Of a stretch of DNA of 57,678 nucleotides, positions 32,986 to 42,023 are shown one piece after another. The stretch's first letter is position 1. Each line of letters begins with the position of its first letter. Source of the DNA: JAPLKX01 sp035530195 (GTDB lineage Bacteria > Hydrogenedentota > Hydrogenedentia > Hydrogenedentales > SLHB01); contig DATKVG010000120.1 in the NCBI GenBank assembly GCA_035530195.1, positions 1 through 57,678 on the forward strand. Reading direction: 5' to 3'. The notes beneath the pieces were generated by a model, which worked only from the letters and a program-made list of their open reading frames with translations, ran no database searches and was not told where the DNA came from. The position numbers were made by a program, and so were the translations under genes.

Positions 32986-33119
32986 GGCTTCTCTCCTTTC
33001 CCAACTCCCGCCCATTTTGCGCCGGGCATTCCAGGCTTGGCAAATGAGTAGAAGTAGGCCCGGTTGTCCCGCATGGCGGTTTGGGTTATTCTTGGGCCGG
33101 CACAAGAGGAGGCCATATT

Positions 33120-35822
33120 ATGCTTATGCGGCGCGCACTGTTCTGCTTGATGGCGTTTATCGTTTTTGTTCCGGCATATGGCCAGGAGGATCTCCGGGTG
33201 CTCCCCGAATCGCTGGACGGCGTGCCGGTGCGGGAGATGATGAAGGAGTATCTGCTCTCTCATATCGCCGACGCGTGGGAGCAATGGAAAGTCGCCTATG
33301 AGGCACGGACAACTCCCGAAGCGATAGCCAAGTACCAGCAGCGGCTTCACAAGACGTTCATGGACGCGATTGGCGGCCTGCCGGAACGGACGCCGCTTAA
33401 CCCTCAGGTGGTTGGCATCATCGAACGCGACGGGTACCGCGTGGAGAAAATCCTGTTCGAATCGCGGCCGCGTTTCTACGTGTCCGCGGCCCTCTTCCTG
33501 CCCGACCCGGCGCGCTATGCCCCGCCATACCCCGGCGTGCTGGTCCCGTGCGGCCACGCCAAACCCGCCAAGGCGCATGTCGAATATCAGAGCGTCGGTG
33601 CGCTGCTCGCACTGAACGGTATGGCCGCGCTCGTCTACGACCCGATCGACCAGGGCGAGCGGATGCAACTCGCGCGGCCCGATGCCACCTACGACGAATG
33701 GGGAACCAACTCACACACCCTGATCGGCGCGCCGTCGATCCTCCTTGGCCGCAACACCGCTACATTCGAAATATGGGACGGCATGCGCGGGATTGATTAC
33801 CTCGAGTCGCGACCCGAGATCGACCCCGAGCGGATCGGCATCACCGGCAACAGCGGCGGCGGGACGCAGTCCTCATATCTCATGGCGCTCGACGAGCGAA
33901 TCAAAGCTGCCGCCGTGAGTTGTTATCTCCATTACCAGGCGGTCCAACTCAGAAAGTCGCCGGGCGACGCCGAACAGAACATTTTCAATCAGATGAATCT
34001 CGAGCTGGATCACCCGGATTTCATTATGATGAAAGCGCCGCGGCCCGTCCTCATCTGCGCCGCCACGCAAGACTTCTTCGATATCAACGCGACCTGGGAA
34101 ATGTTCCGCCTCGCCAAACGGTTCTACACCCGCTTGGGTTGCCCGGAACGCGTCGACCTGCTCGAAAACGATGAAAAACATAATTACGACAAAACCCAGC
34201 GCGAAGGAGCCGCCCGATGGATGTCGCGATGGCTGCTTGGCAAGGACCAGCCGATCGTCGAGCCGGAACTCGAGCTGATCGACGAGAAAGAAATGTGGTG
34301 CTCGCCGAAAGGCCAGGTGATGCTGATTGACGGCGCACGATCCACCTACGACATCAACCGCGAATACGCCGACCAGCTCGCCGAACAGCGCCGCGAACTC
34401 TGGGCCAACGGCGACAAGACCCAACTGCTCCAACGCGTCCGCGATCTCACCGGCATCCGCCCGTTGAACGACCTGCCTCAACCCCAGATCGACAAAGGGC
34501 AACCGGCCCCGCGCGGCAAGGGCAGCATTCAAAAACTCGTCATAAAACCCGAGCCGGGAATCGCGTTGCCCGCGATCCTGTTCTCGTCTCCGCAAGACAA
34601 ACCCGGCTGCATCCTGTTTGTCTCCGAGAGAGGCAAGGAAAATGGCGAAGCTCTCGCCAAAGACGGCACACGCGTGCTCGCCGTCGACCTGCGCGGCGTC
34701 GGAGAGACTTACCCCGCCGTCGAGAGTTACAAGGGCAAAGGGTTGGGCGACGATTGGGTCGACTACTTCCGCGCGTACGTACTCGGCCGCTCGTACGTGG
34801 CGATGCGGGCCGAAGACATCCTCGTATGCGCGCGGCGCCTCCAGTCACTCGGCGGGCCGGTGCGTCTCGTGGCCGAGGGCAACGTGGGCGTGGCGGCCCT
34901 CCACGCCGCCGCCATCGAGCCGCAACTGTTCGAGAGCGTCAAACTGACCGGCGCCCTGGCCTCGTGGGACGACGTCGTCACCGCCAAGCCGCCCAAGAAC
35001 CAGTTGATCAACACGGTACACGCGGCGCTCACGCTTTACGACCTGCCCAACCTCGCCGCCACGCTCGGCAAGAAGGTGTCGGTCGACGCGCCCGTCGATG
35101 CGCAAGGCACGCCCATCGCACTCGCCAAATGGAAACCGTGGTCGCCCGGCGGCAAGCCGGAGTACACCGCAAAACGCGCTCCGCAACGTCCCGCTCTCGA
35201 CGGCAACTGGGACGGCCCCGCGTGGAAATCCGCAAACGAGTTCGAGGTCCACAAACTCATCGCGCCCTCGGGGTTCTTTCCCGAAACGCGCGGCAGGGTG
35301 CTCTACGACAACTCCGGCCTCTACGTGACCTTCCGCGTCAACGACCGGTACGTGCGGTCGGTGACGACGGAGTACCACGGAGACGTGTGGGAAGACGCAT
35401 GCGCCGAGTTCTTTGTCCAGCCCAAACTCGAACGCGGGTATTTCAACTTCGAGATCAATTGCGCCGGCACCCTCCTGCTCTCGTATCACGAAAACCCGGA
35501 GTTCCAGGGGCAACCCGGCCGGGAAGACGGGACCGTGCCCTGGGATCTCGCGCAAAACGTCACCATTTATCATTCAATGCCCGAGAAGGTCGACCCCGAA
35601 ATCCCCGAACAAACCACCTGGATCATCGAGTATTTCATCCCGTTGAGCCTGCTCGAGGAGTATGTCGGTCCGATTGGCGACCCCGTCGGGCAGGCCTGGC
35701 GGGCCAATTTCTACAAGTGCGCCGAAACCAACTCACACCCGCATTGGGGCGCCTGGTCGCCCATCCGGCAGGGGTACGATTTTCATTCGCCCCGGTTTTT
35801 CGGCGTGCTGCGGTTTGAATGA
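33120..35822 (+). CDS. Secreted two-hydrolase-domain esterase fused to a CBM9-like module
   Basis: ATG 33120 with AAGAGGAGG just upstream; 900 residues and a signal peptide ending near PAYGQED. Domain 1 (about 50-380) is an acetylxylan-esterase-like alpha/beta hydrolase: GVLVPCGHAKPAKAHVEYQ, IGITGNSGGGTQSSYLMAL with the nucleophile Ser near 245, and VLICAATQDFFDI. Domain 2 (about 455-680) has the same fold, but the elbow reads VAEGNVGVAALH, so Ser is missing and it is probably not catalytic. Residues about 685-900 are a CBM9/DOMON-like module (ALDGNWDGPAWKSANEFEV, WEDACAEFFVQP, WIIEYFIPLSLL, WRANFYKC). I infer deacetylation of a plant- or algal-type polysaccharide bound by the CBM. Confidence 0.85.
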   Translation: MLMRRALFCLMAFIVFVPAYGQEDLRVLPESLDGVPVREMMKEYLLSHIADAWEQWKVAYEARTTPEAIAKYQQRLHKTFMDAIGGLPERTPLNPQVVGIIERDGYRVEKILFESRPRFYVSAALFLPDPARYAPPYPGVLVPCGHAKPAKAHVEYQSVGALLALNGMAALVYDPIDQGERMQLARPDATYDEWGTNSHTLIGAPSILLGRNTATFEIWDGMRGIDYLESRPEIDPERIGITGNSGGGTQSSYLMALDERIKAAAVSCYLHYQAVQLRKSPGDAEQNIFNQMNLELDHPDFIMMKAPRPVLICAATQDFFDINATWEMFRLAKRFYTRLGCPERVDLLENDEKHNYDKTQREGAARWMSRWLLGKDQPIVEPELELIDEKEMWCSPKGQVMLIDGARSTYDINREYADQLAEQRRELWANGDKTQLLQRVRDLTGIRPLNDLPQPQIDKGQPAPRGKGSIQKLVIKPEPGIALPAILFSSPQDKPGCILFVSERGKENGEALAKDGTRVLAVDLRGVGETYPAVESYKGKGLGDDWVDYFRAYVLGRSYVAMRAEDILVCARRLQSLGGPVRLVAEGNVGVAALHAAAIEPQLFESVKLTGALASWDDVVTAKPPKNQLINTVHAALTLYDLPNLAATLGKKVSVDAPVDAQGTPIALAKWKPWSPGGKPEYTAKRAPQRPALDGNWDGPAWKSANEFEVHKLIAPSGFFPETRGRVLYDNSGLYVTFRVNDRYVRSVTTEYHGDVWEDACAEFFVQPKLERGYFNFEINCAGTLLLSYHENPEFQGQPGREDGTVPWDLAQNVTIYHSMPEKVDPEIPEQTTWIIEYFIPLSLLEEYVGPIGDPVGQAWRANFYKCAETNSHPHWGAWSPIRQGYDFHSPRFFGVLRFE

Positions 35823-35865
35823 AAAAGCCCTCGCGAGCCACTAGATATACCTCCGTAACCACCTA

Positions 35866-35894
35866 TTGACAAACTAGTAATAATAGTTTAGACT
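35866..35894 (+). promoter_or_regulatory. Sigma-70-type promoter of the binding-protein gene
   Basis: TTGACA (35866-35871), exactly 17 bases, TAGACT (35889-35894). Transcription would start near 35901. A GCGCG-CGTG-CGCGC hairpin at about 35911-35924 in the short leader precedes AAGGAGG (35932-35938). Confidence 0.7.
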
Positions 35895-35943
35895 TGTGCG
35901 TGCTAATCTGGCGCGCGTGCGCGCATAGCAGAAGGAGGCACGC

Positions 35944-37221
35944 ATGAAAACGTTGATCATCGCAGTGGGTGGATTGACGGGCCTGTTAGTTTGCCTGGTG
36001 GCGTGGGGACAGGACACGCCGGGCGCGCAACCCGCGCGTGTCAGCATCGAAGTCGGGATGCTTGGTTTGTCGAACATCCGGGGCGCGGAAGCCTGGTTTG
36101 CAGAAGAGATCGCCGCGTTCGAGAATGCGCATCCCGAAATCGACGTGACGACGCTCGCCATCGCCTCTCCCAACAAACGCGAACGCAGCATCGTCAACAT
36201 GCCTGCCCTGGCGCGCAACGTGGTCGGGGTGAACAGTTTGCTGGGTGGTGAGGCGGCGTGGCTGGCGTCCCGGGGCCACATTGTCCCGATTGACAAGTTC
36301 CTGCCGGATGACGAGCTGCCGCTGGACGCGTTTCCGGCGAACCTGTTCGACGCGGTCAAGTTCGGCGGAAAAATCTGGGCGGTCCCCTGGTGTACGGAGC
36401 ACGTGCTGCTCGCCTGCAACTGGCCGCTGTTCGAGCAAGAAGGCATCACCCGGCCGCCCGAGACGTGGGACGAGTTTACGACGTACGCGCAGCGGCTCAC
36501 GAAAGACACCAACGGCGACGGCCAGACCGACCAGTGGGGCGTCAGCGTGGTGTCGTATGACATCATTGGTTTCATTGCCATGACACTCGTAATGCAGAAG
36601 GACGGGCGACTGTTCAACAAGACGGGCATCGACCTTTCGAGCCCGTCCGTTCCCGAAGCACTTGGAATGATTCAGCAATGGATGGAGGCCGGCGTCGTCT
36701 CAGAAGCCATGAGCGCGGGCATGTGGTTTGGCAAAAAGGAACACATTCAAAACCTCAACCAGAACTACCGGCTGGCGCCTCTGCCGACGTGGGGCCGCAA
36801 GGCCGTTTGCAATAACGAGACGGATTATCTGGTTATCCGCAAGAGCACGCCCGAGGAGGAAAAGGCCTCGTGGGAGTTCGTTAAATGGATCAGCCGCAAG
36901 GATATTTCGATGCCGCAAACCTGGGCTGGATATCCCTGCCGCATCGATTTCGCAGAACGCAAGGATTTCAAGGCCATCGCCGACAATTTCGGCGGCACCC
37001 TGTCCCTAATCTACACGCAAAACGCGCTAGTGCACGATCCGGGCCCGCCAAACTTCCTCAACCGGAACCTGGCGCTCGAACATGTGATGGGGTACCTCAA
37101 CCGGGCCATGACGGGCGAGGGCAATTATGAAAGCCTGATGACAATTGCGACGCAGGAGGCCAACCAGCTTATCGAGGTGGTCCCGGATCCCGCTGACGCG
37201 GCCGTCAACCTGTACAAATAG
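35944..37221 (+). CDS. ABC-type sugar-binding protein (family 1 SBP), orphan
   Basis: 425 residues with a very good AAGGAGG site five bases before ATG and a signal peptide ending near VAWGQD. Typical extracellular solute-binding protein family 1 features: VSIEVGMLGLSNIRGAEAWF, EEIAAFENAHPEIDVTTLAI, VPIDKFLPDDELPLD, WAVPWCTEHVLLACN, TRPPETWDEFTTYAQRL, and the EF-hand-like TKDTNGDGQTDQWG. It should bind an oligosaccharide in the periplasm. No permease or ATPase gene is near, so it must use a transporter encoded elsewhere or act as a sensor. The TPR lipoprotein gene follows 12 bases later. Confidence 0.88.
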   Translation: MKTLIIAVGGLTGLLVCLVAWGQDTPGAQPARVSIEVGMLGLSNIRGAEAWFAEEIAAFENAHPEIDVTTLAIASPNKRERSIVNMPALARNVVGVNSLLGGEAAWLASRGHIVPIDKFLPDDELPLDAFPANLFDAVKFGGKIWAVPWCTEHVLLACNWPLFEQEGITRPPETWDEFTTYAQRLTKDTNGDGQTDQWGVSVVSYDIIGFIAMTLVMQKDGRLFNKTGIDLSSPSVPEALGMIQQWMEAGVVSEAMSAGMWFGKKEHIQNLNQNYRLAPLPTWGRKAVCNNETDYLVIRKSTPEEEKASWEFVKWISRKDISMPQTWAGYPCRIDFAERKDFKAIADNFGGTLSLIYTQNALVHDPGPPNFLNRNLALEHVMGYLNRAMTGEGNYESLMTIATQEANQLIEVVPDPADAAVNLYK

Positions 37222-37233
37222 CGGAGGCCGACC

Positions 37234-38796
37234 ATGCGATTAACATGCGTTTTGTCGCTGGTGGTGTTGCTCGCCCTGTCGGGATGCGGCCGGGGCGGCA
37301 TTAAAACGGATGCCGCACCCCGCCCTAACGACTCCGCGGACACACCGTTGACCGGCGCGGCCGCCGGCGGGGCCGCCGGCAAGGCCGCGGATGCCGCGGC
37401 GCTCGACGCCCGGCTTGTCCAACTCCGGCAAACAGACCCAGCCGAATTCGAACGTGAAGCCGCCGCCGTGGCCGGCGGTGACACCGACCCGCGCGCGAAA
37501 TTCCTGGCGCTGTTGCGGCTGGCCGAATACAGGAGAGACGCAGGGTCTTCGCGCAAGGCGGCGCCGGATTTTCTGCGGCTGGTTGCGTTCGACCCGGAAC
37601 GCGCGGCATCGAGCGGGGTGCTGGATGTTGCCTTTACGTCGCTGATCGATGCGGGCCTCTTGCTCGAGGTGGACTGCCTCGATTGGGGCCCGTTCCGCGG
37701 CCGGTGCGCCGCCGCTTTGCTCGATGATCTGTACCCCTCGGAACCCGCGGCCGGCGCCGGCGACTGCACCTCGCGTTACTTGGCGCTGACGCCGTCTTAC
37801 CCCGAACTTGCGGCGGTTGACGCTGGCCGTTGCGCCGGCGTCGACAGCGTCCTGTTCCAATGCCGGGTGGCGCGGGCCGCACTCGAACAGCTAGACGCGC
37901 AGGCAACCACCAACGGTTACGCCCGGTTCGCCGAATCGGTTCAGGCGCTTCTCTCCGGCAACAGCGTCTCGTCTTCGGACGCGCTGCTGCTCCAGGCATG
38001 TTGCGCGGCCTCGGCCCAACGGCTGAGCCGGATGTTCTCCGGCGACTACATTTTCTTCCGGGCGGGCGGCACAAAGAAGCTGGGCAGCACAGGAAAGGCC
38101 GAAGTTCTTATGGGCCGGCTGTGCGAGTTGAGCTTGGATTGCCTCGACGTCTTGTCGAAGGAGCCGGGGCTATCGCGTGAAAAATACCTCGAGATTCTGC
38201 AACAACACGTGGATCTCCTGAAAAACCTCAACCAACGCGAGAAGGTGGTCGCCTGCTACACGCGCTACCTTTCCCGCTTCACCGATTCGGCTGAAGCCGC
38301 GCCGCTCATGCTCCAACTCGCCGATTACTACCGGGAAGGCTGGAAAACGCCGGCACAAGCGAAGGATACCTACGCCAAGCTCTGCGAAACCTACCCGGAC
38401 TCCCCCGAGGCGCCCGTCGCGCAGATGAAAGAGGCCTTGTGCCTGTACGAGTTGGGCGCGTTCGAAGACGCGTACGCGCAGCTTCAGGAAATCATCGCCG
38501 CCGGTGCCGCGCCCGACCCCGCAACCGCCGAATTCCTTCTCGGCCTGACGGAAGCGGCCATGGGCCTGGATGAAGACGCCGAAGCCAGGCTGATCCGGCT
38601 CGTCAACGCGTTTCCCGCCCACGAAACCGCGTCCAAATCCGTGTTTTGGATCGCGAACAGCCGGTTTGCGCAACAGGACTACAAGGGCGCGAAGAAAATG
38701 TTTGCAGAGTTGGTGCAGCGGTATCCCAAATCGTCTTATGCAAAAAAGGCGGGCGAGTACGTCAAGCGCCTCGAAATGCTCGATGCGGCCAAGTAG
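37234..38796 (+). CDS. TPR-repeat lipoprotein
   Basis: 520 residues. The signal peptide ends in a lipobox (LLALSGC, Cys18), so it is lipid-anchored. After a Gly/Ala-rich linker, helical repeats fill the chain. TPR/YbgF-like units are clear at the C-terminal end: KTPAQAKDTYAKLCETYPDS, ALCLYELGAFEDAYAQLQEI, NSRFAQQDYKGAKKMFAELVQRYPKSSYAKKAGEYVKRL. This resembles outer-membrane assembly or divisome TPR proteins and probably binds partners. It is likely transcribed from the promoter at 35866. Confidence 0.82.
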   Translation: MRLTCVLSLVVLLALSGCGRGGIKTDAAPRPNDSADTPLTGAAAGGAAGKAADAAALDARLVQLRQTDPAEFEREAAAVAGGDTDPRAKFLALLRLAEYRRDAGSSRKAAPDFLRLVAFDPERAASSGVLDVAFTSLIDAGLLLEVDCLDWGPFRGRCAAALLDDLYPSEPAAGAGDCTSRYLALTPSYPELAAVDAGRCAGVDSVLFQCRVARAALEQLDAQATTNGYARFAESVQALLSGNSVSSSDALLLQACCAASAQRLSRMFSGDYIFFRAGGTKKLGSTGKAEVLMGRLCELSLDCLDVLSKEPGLSREKYLEILQQHVDLLKNLNQREKVVACYTRYLSRFTDSAEAAPLMLQLADYYREGWKTPAQAKDTYAKLCETYPDSPEAPVAQMKEALCLYELGAFEDAYAQLQEIIAAGAAPDPATAEFLLGLTEAAMGLDEDAEARLIRLVNAFPAHETASKSVFWIANSRFAQQDYKGAKKMFAELVQRYPKSSYAKKAGEYVKRLEMLDAAK

Positions 38797-40969
38797 CCGC
38801 ATGATCAGTTTGGTTGTAGTGCTTGTTGCCGCGTCGGCCCGCGCCGGCGACTCCGCCTTTATCCTTGAAGCGGAACAAGGGGCTGTGACATCTCCCGCGG
38901 CGGCGATTGCCGCGGAAGGCGCGCGATCAGGGCGGGCCGTGCGCATCAACGAGGGCAGCAGTCACGTCCGGATGAACACGTACATCGACCCGCTGCACTC
39001 GAGCACGGTCGGCGATCGCGGCGCGGTGGATGTCCGTTTCAACATTGAAGAGCCGGGCGCGTTCACGGTTTGGGTACGGCTCCAATGGCACTGTCCGTGC
39101 AGCCCCTTTTTGAACATCCGCACGTCGGGCCGGTATGAAGGCGACCCCGCCGACCCTGTCTCGACCGGGCTGCTCACGTCGTCGGGTCGGCCGCTTGTCT
39201 GGCACTGGGCGAATGCCGGCACGTACGAGTTCGACAGCGGCCCTCAAAACGTGCGGCTGGTGCAGCGAGGCCATTTCTCGCTTATCGATGCCGTCGCGCT
39301 TGCGCGCGATCCGGATTACCGCCCGCCGGGTTACGCCGACCTGAGCCAGGCATTTCTGCTCGCCGCGCCGGACGCGTGGAAAAAATTGACGCCGGAAGTC
39401 AACGGCCGAATCGCGTTTTGCGACCGCGACTGGAGCGATTTCTCGATCGAGATTTGCTTTCCAATCAACGCCGGCCAGCAGAAATTCGCCTTCTATCTAT
39501 GCGGCCGCGGTAACGAAGCCTACACGGTGATGTTCGATGACGCGCACGCGCGCGGCGGCGGATTGCACGGCTCGTTGCGCAAAGTCGGGGGCGCGGACGA
39601 AAAAAGTCTCGCCGATTGGACGCTGCCGGACGTCGCGGAAAGCTGGCTCGCCGTTCGCGCCGAACGCGTGCGCGGCAACATAAACGTCTGGGTGGACGGA
39701 ACGGCAGTTGCAGAGGCATGGGACGACTCGCTTTCCTCCGGCCAGTGCGGCTTAGTCGCAACAGTCGATCAAATGCCGGAGTTCCGCGACGTGGCCATCC
39801 GCGCCATGCGGGTGTACGAGGAATTCTTCACCGGCGACGCGTTCAACTGGCAACCCTTGTCCGGTAAGTGGCGCGTGGCCGCGGAACCCGCCGGCCCCTG
39901 CTACGTCGGCAGCGGCGGCGAGTCGGACGGCGTTTCCGCGGCGCCGTGGCGCGTTGCAGACTGCTACGGGATGTCGTGCAGCATGCGCCTCCTGCAGGAT
40001 GGCTCCGGCGGGCTCGCCTTCGATGTAGCGGATGCCGGGACATATTCCGCTTTCCTGCTGCGAACGGAGGCGGGCGGGCCGCTGAGGTACGAACTGGCTT
40101 CGTTCCGCGACGGCAAGCCCCAGGTGGTTTGGACGGCGCCGTGCGCGTTGGAGATGGACCAATGGGTGCAACTCGAGTTGGAAAAGCAGGGCACGCTCGT
40201 TTTTCTTGCAGCAGACGGCCGGCGGCTGGCCGCGGTTGAGTTGCCGGGCGAGACGGATGGCAGGGCCGTCGGACTCCTCGCCGGAGAAGGCGGGGGCGCC
40301 CAGTTTACCGCCGTGAGATGCCGCGAGATGCACGCTACGCAGCGGTTTTCGTACGTCTTCGAGCCACCGGGCGATTATACGGCGCTGGCCTATTGGCGCC
40401 CGATCGAAGGAACATTTGCGCTGAAGGAACATCCGGGAAGGCTCGCGATAGACGGCGGCGAAACGCGCCGAGCGCGGCTGGCGTGGCGGCCCCCGGTGGA
40501 TTCGCCTATCGAGGTCCAGGTTTCGGTGAAAGTGACCGCCGTGCGGCCGCGGCCCAAAAGCCTCATCCCCGATCTGCCGCTGCCCGCACTTCCCGACGAC
40601 CCGCGGATCGGACTGGCGTTCGTGCCCGATGAGGCGCCCGAAAATGCGTTGACCGTTTCCACGGATACCCTCCACATGCAGGGACTGAAAATCCAGCAGG
40701 GCGAACGCATCTTGCTCGACGAAACTCCGCCGCCCGCCGCGCCCCGAGAAGGCGGTGAAAAGACGCTCGCGTTCCGGTTGGACTCATCGCGCCTGACCGC
40801 TTCAGCAGGCGGGCGCGATGAGAAATGCGTGGTGCTCGATTTGAAAGAGCTTCACGGCACGATCGAAGTCTTTGCCGAAAACCTGAACGATTCGCCCCTC
40901 GAAATTACGCGCATCTTAATTCAAAAGAAGCCGGTAAACTCCACACCCAAAACTGCGGCTGCTCTATAG
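38783..40969 (+). CDS. Secreted multi-domain beta-sandwich protein of unknown function
   Basis: Start chosen at ATG 38783 because MRPSSRMISLVVVLVAASARA is a complete signal peptide; it overlaps the TPR gene by 14 bases (ATG 38801 is the alternative). 728 residues. N-terminal module (about 25-180) resembles carbohydrate-binding sandwiches (FILEAEQGAVTSP, VWVRLQWHCPCSPFLN, VRLVQRGHFSLIDAVAL). Residues about 200-360 and 370-510 look like two concanavalin/DUF1080-like sandwiches (DFSIEICFPINAGQ, NINVWVDGTAVAEAW, WVQLELEKQGTLVFLA). No catalytic motif recognised. Its stop is two bases from the convergent miaA stop. A role in glycan binding is inferred only. Confidence 0.7.
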   Translation: MRPSSRMISLVVVLVAASARAGDSAFILEAEQGAVTSPAAAIAAEGARSGRAVRINEGSSHVRMNTYIDPLHSSTVGDRGAVDVRFNIEEPGAFTVWVRLQWHCPCSPFLNIRTSGRYEGDPADPVSTGLLTSSGRPLVWHWANAGTYEFDSGPQNVRLVQRGHFSLIDAVALARDPDYRPPGYADLSQAFLLAAPDAWKKLTPEVNGRIAFCDRDWSDFSIEICFPINAGQQKFAFYLCGRGNEAYTVMFDDAHARGGGLHGSLRKVGGADEKSLADWTLPDVAESWLAVRAERVRGNINVWVDGTAVAEAWDDSLSSGQCGLVATVDQMPEFRDVAIRAMRVYEEFFTGDAFNWQPLSGKWRVAAEPAGPCYVGSGGESDGVSAAPWRVADCYGMSCSMRLLQDGSGGLAFDVADAGTYSAFLLRTEAGGPLRYELASFRDGKPQVVWTAPCALEMDQWVQLELEKQGTLVFLAADGRRLAAVELPGETDGRAVGLLAGEGGGAQFTAVRCREMHATQRFSYVFEPPGDYTALAYWRPIEGTFALKEHPGRLAIDGGETRRARLAWRPPVDSPIEVQVSVKVTAVRPRPKSLIPDLPLPALPDDPRIGLAFVPDEAPENALTVSTDTLHMQGLKIQQGERILLDETPPPAAPREGGEKTLAFRLDSSRLTASAGGRDEKCVVLDLKELHGTIEVFAENLNDSPLEITRILIQKKPVNSTPKTAAAL

Positions 40970-40971
40970 GC

Positions 40972-41928
40972 CTACATGTCCTGTTCTTGAGGCTTCTCGA
41001 GCAGCCCAAGCACCTCGCCGGCCAGCGTCTCGGTTGATTTGCCGCCTCCGGCTTTCAACCACTCGATGCGCGAGTCGCCGCGGAACCACGTGAGTTGGCG
41101 TTTGGCGTACCGGCGGGTATTTCGCTTCATCAGCTCGACCGCCTCCTCGAGCGAGGTCTCGCCGCGCAGGTACGCCGCGATCTCGCGATACCCCAGCGAG
41201 CGCAGCCGCTCGATCTCCGCCCCGTACCCCTCGTCGATCAGCCGCTCGACTTCCGCCGCCAGCCCCTGCTCGATCATTTGATCCACCCGCGCATCGATCC
41301 GCGCGTACAACTCCTCCCGGTCGTAGTCCAGCCCGGCCTGCACAGACTCGATGGGCCGCTCGCTCTCACGGTGCTCCCGGTGCAGCGCCGATAACGGCCG
41401 CCCCGTAAGCTCAAACACCTCGAGCGCCCGCACAATGCGCCGCAAATCGTTTGGGTTGATCGTCCCCGCGTAATCCGCGTCGACCGACTCGAGCCGCGCG
41501 TACAACTCCCCCACTCCGGCTTCCTCGGCCTCAGTCTGCAAGCGCGCCCGCACCGTTTCGTCCTTGCCCGGCCCTGGGAACAGGCCGTCAATCAGTGCGC
41601 TCACGTACAGGCCCGATCCCCCAACCACCACGGCCATCTTTCCGCGCGCGTTCAGCCCGGCCACCACCTCGCGCGCCGCGACTTCGTACGCGCCCGCCGA
41701 AAACGCCTCGTCCGGCCGCAGGAACCCCACGAAATGGTGCCGCACCCGCGCCAGCTCATCGCGTGTCGGCGCGGCCGTGCCAATTTCCATGCCGCGGTAA
41801 AACTGCATCGAGTCGGCCGACACGATCTCCGTACCCAACCGCTCCGCAACGGCCACCGCCAGCGCCGATTTGCCTGAAGCGGTCGGGCCGACTATCGCCA
41901 CGATGGGAAGAACGTTGTCTTTTTTCAC
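40972..41928 (-). CDS. miaA: tRNA dimethylallyltransferase
   Basis: 318 residues from GTG 41928, preceded by a GGGAG site. It prenylates A37 in tRNAs that read UNN codons. The P-loop GPTASGKSALAVAVA, the substrate motif VSADSMQFYRGMEIGTA, VGGSGLYVSALIDGLFP and the C-terminal RNTRRYAKRQLTWFRGD are all as in canonical MiaA. Length is normal. It shares an intergenic region of 95 bases with the divergent GH2 gene. Its 3' end is two bases from that of the gene at 38783. Confidence 0.97.
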   Translation of the reverse strand: MKKDNVLPIVAIVGPTASGKSALAVAVAERLGTEIVSADSMQFYRGMEIGTAAPTRDELARVRHHFVGFLRPDEAFSAGAYEVAAREVVAGLNARGKMAVVVGGSGLYVSALIDGLFPGPGKDETVRARLQTEAEEAGVGELYARLESVDADYAGTINPNDLRRIVRALEVFELTGRPLSALHREHRESERPIESVQAGLDYDREELYARIDARVDQMIEQGLAAEVERLIDEGYGAEIERLRSLGYREIAAYLRGETSLEEAVELMKRNTRRYAKRQLTWFRGDSRIEWLKAGGGKSTETLAGEVLGLLEKPQEQDM

Positions 41929-42023
41929 AGGTGCTCCCTTATATGCCCCCCGATTGTAGTCAATCCGCGCCCGCCTCTGCTACACTATCCCCGCGAAACG
42001 CCAACATTTTGGAAGGAATCATC

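Noticed and set aside
41595..42023. Upstream extension of the GH2 frame across miaA
   Set aside because: Composition is antisense-like; ATG 42024 has GGAAGGA and a signal peptide.
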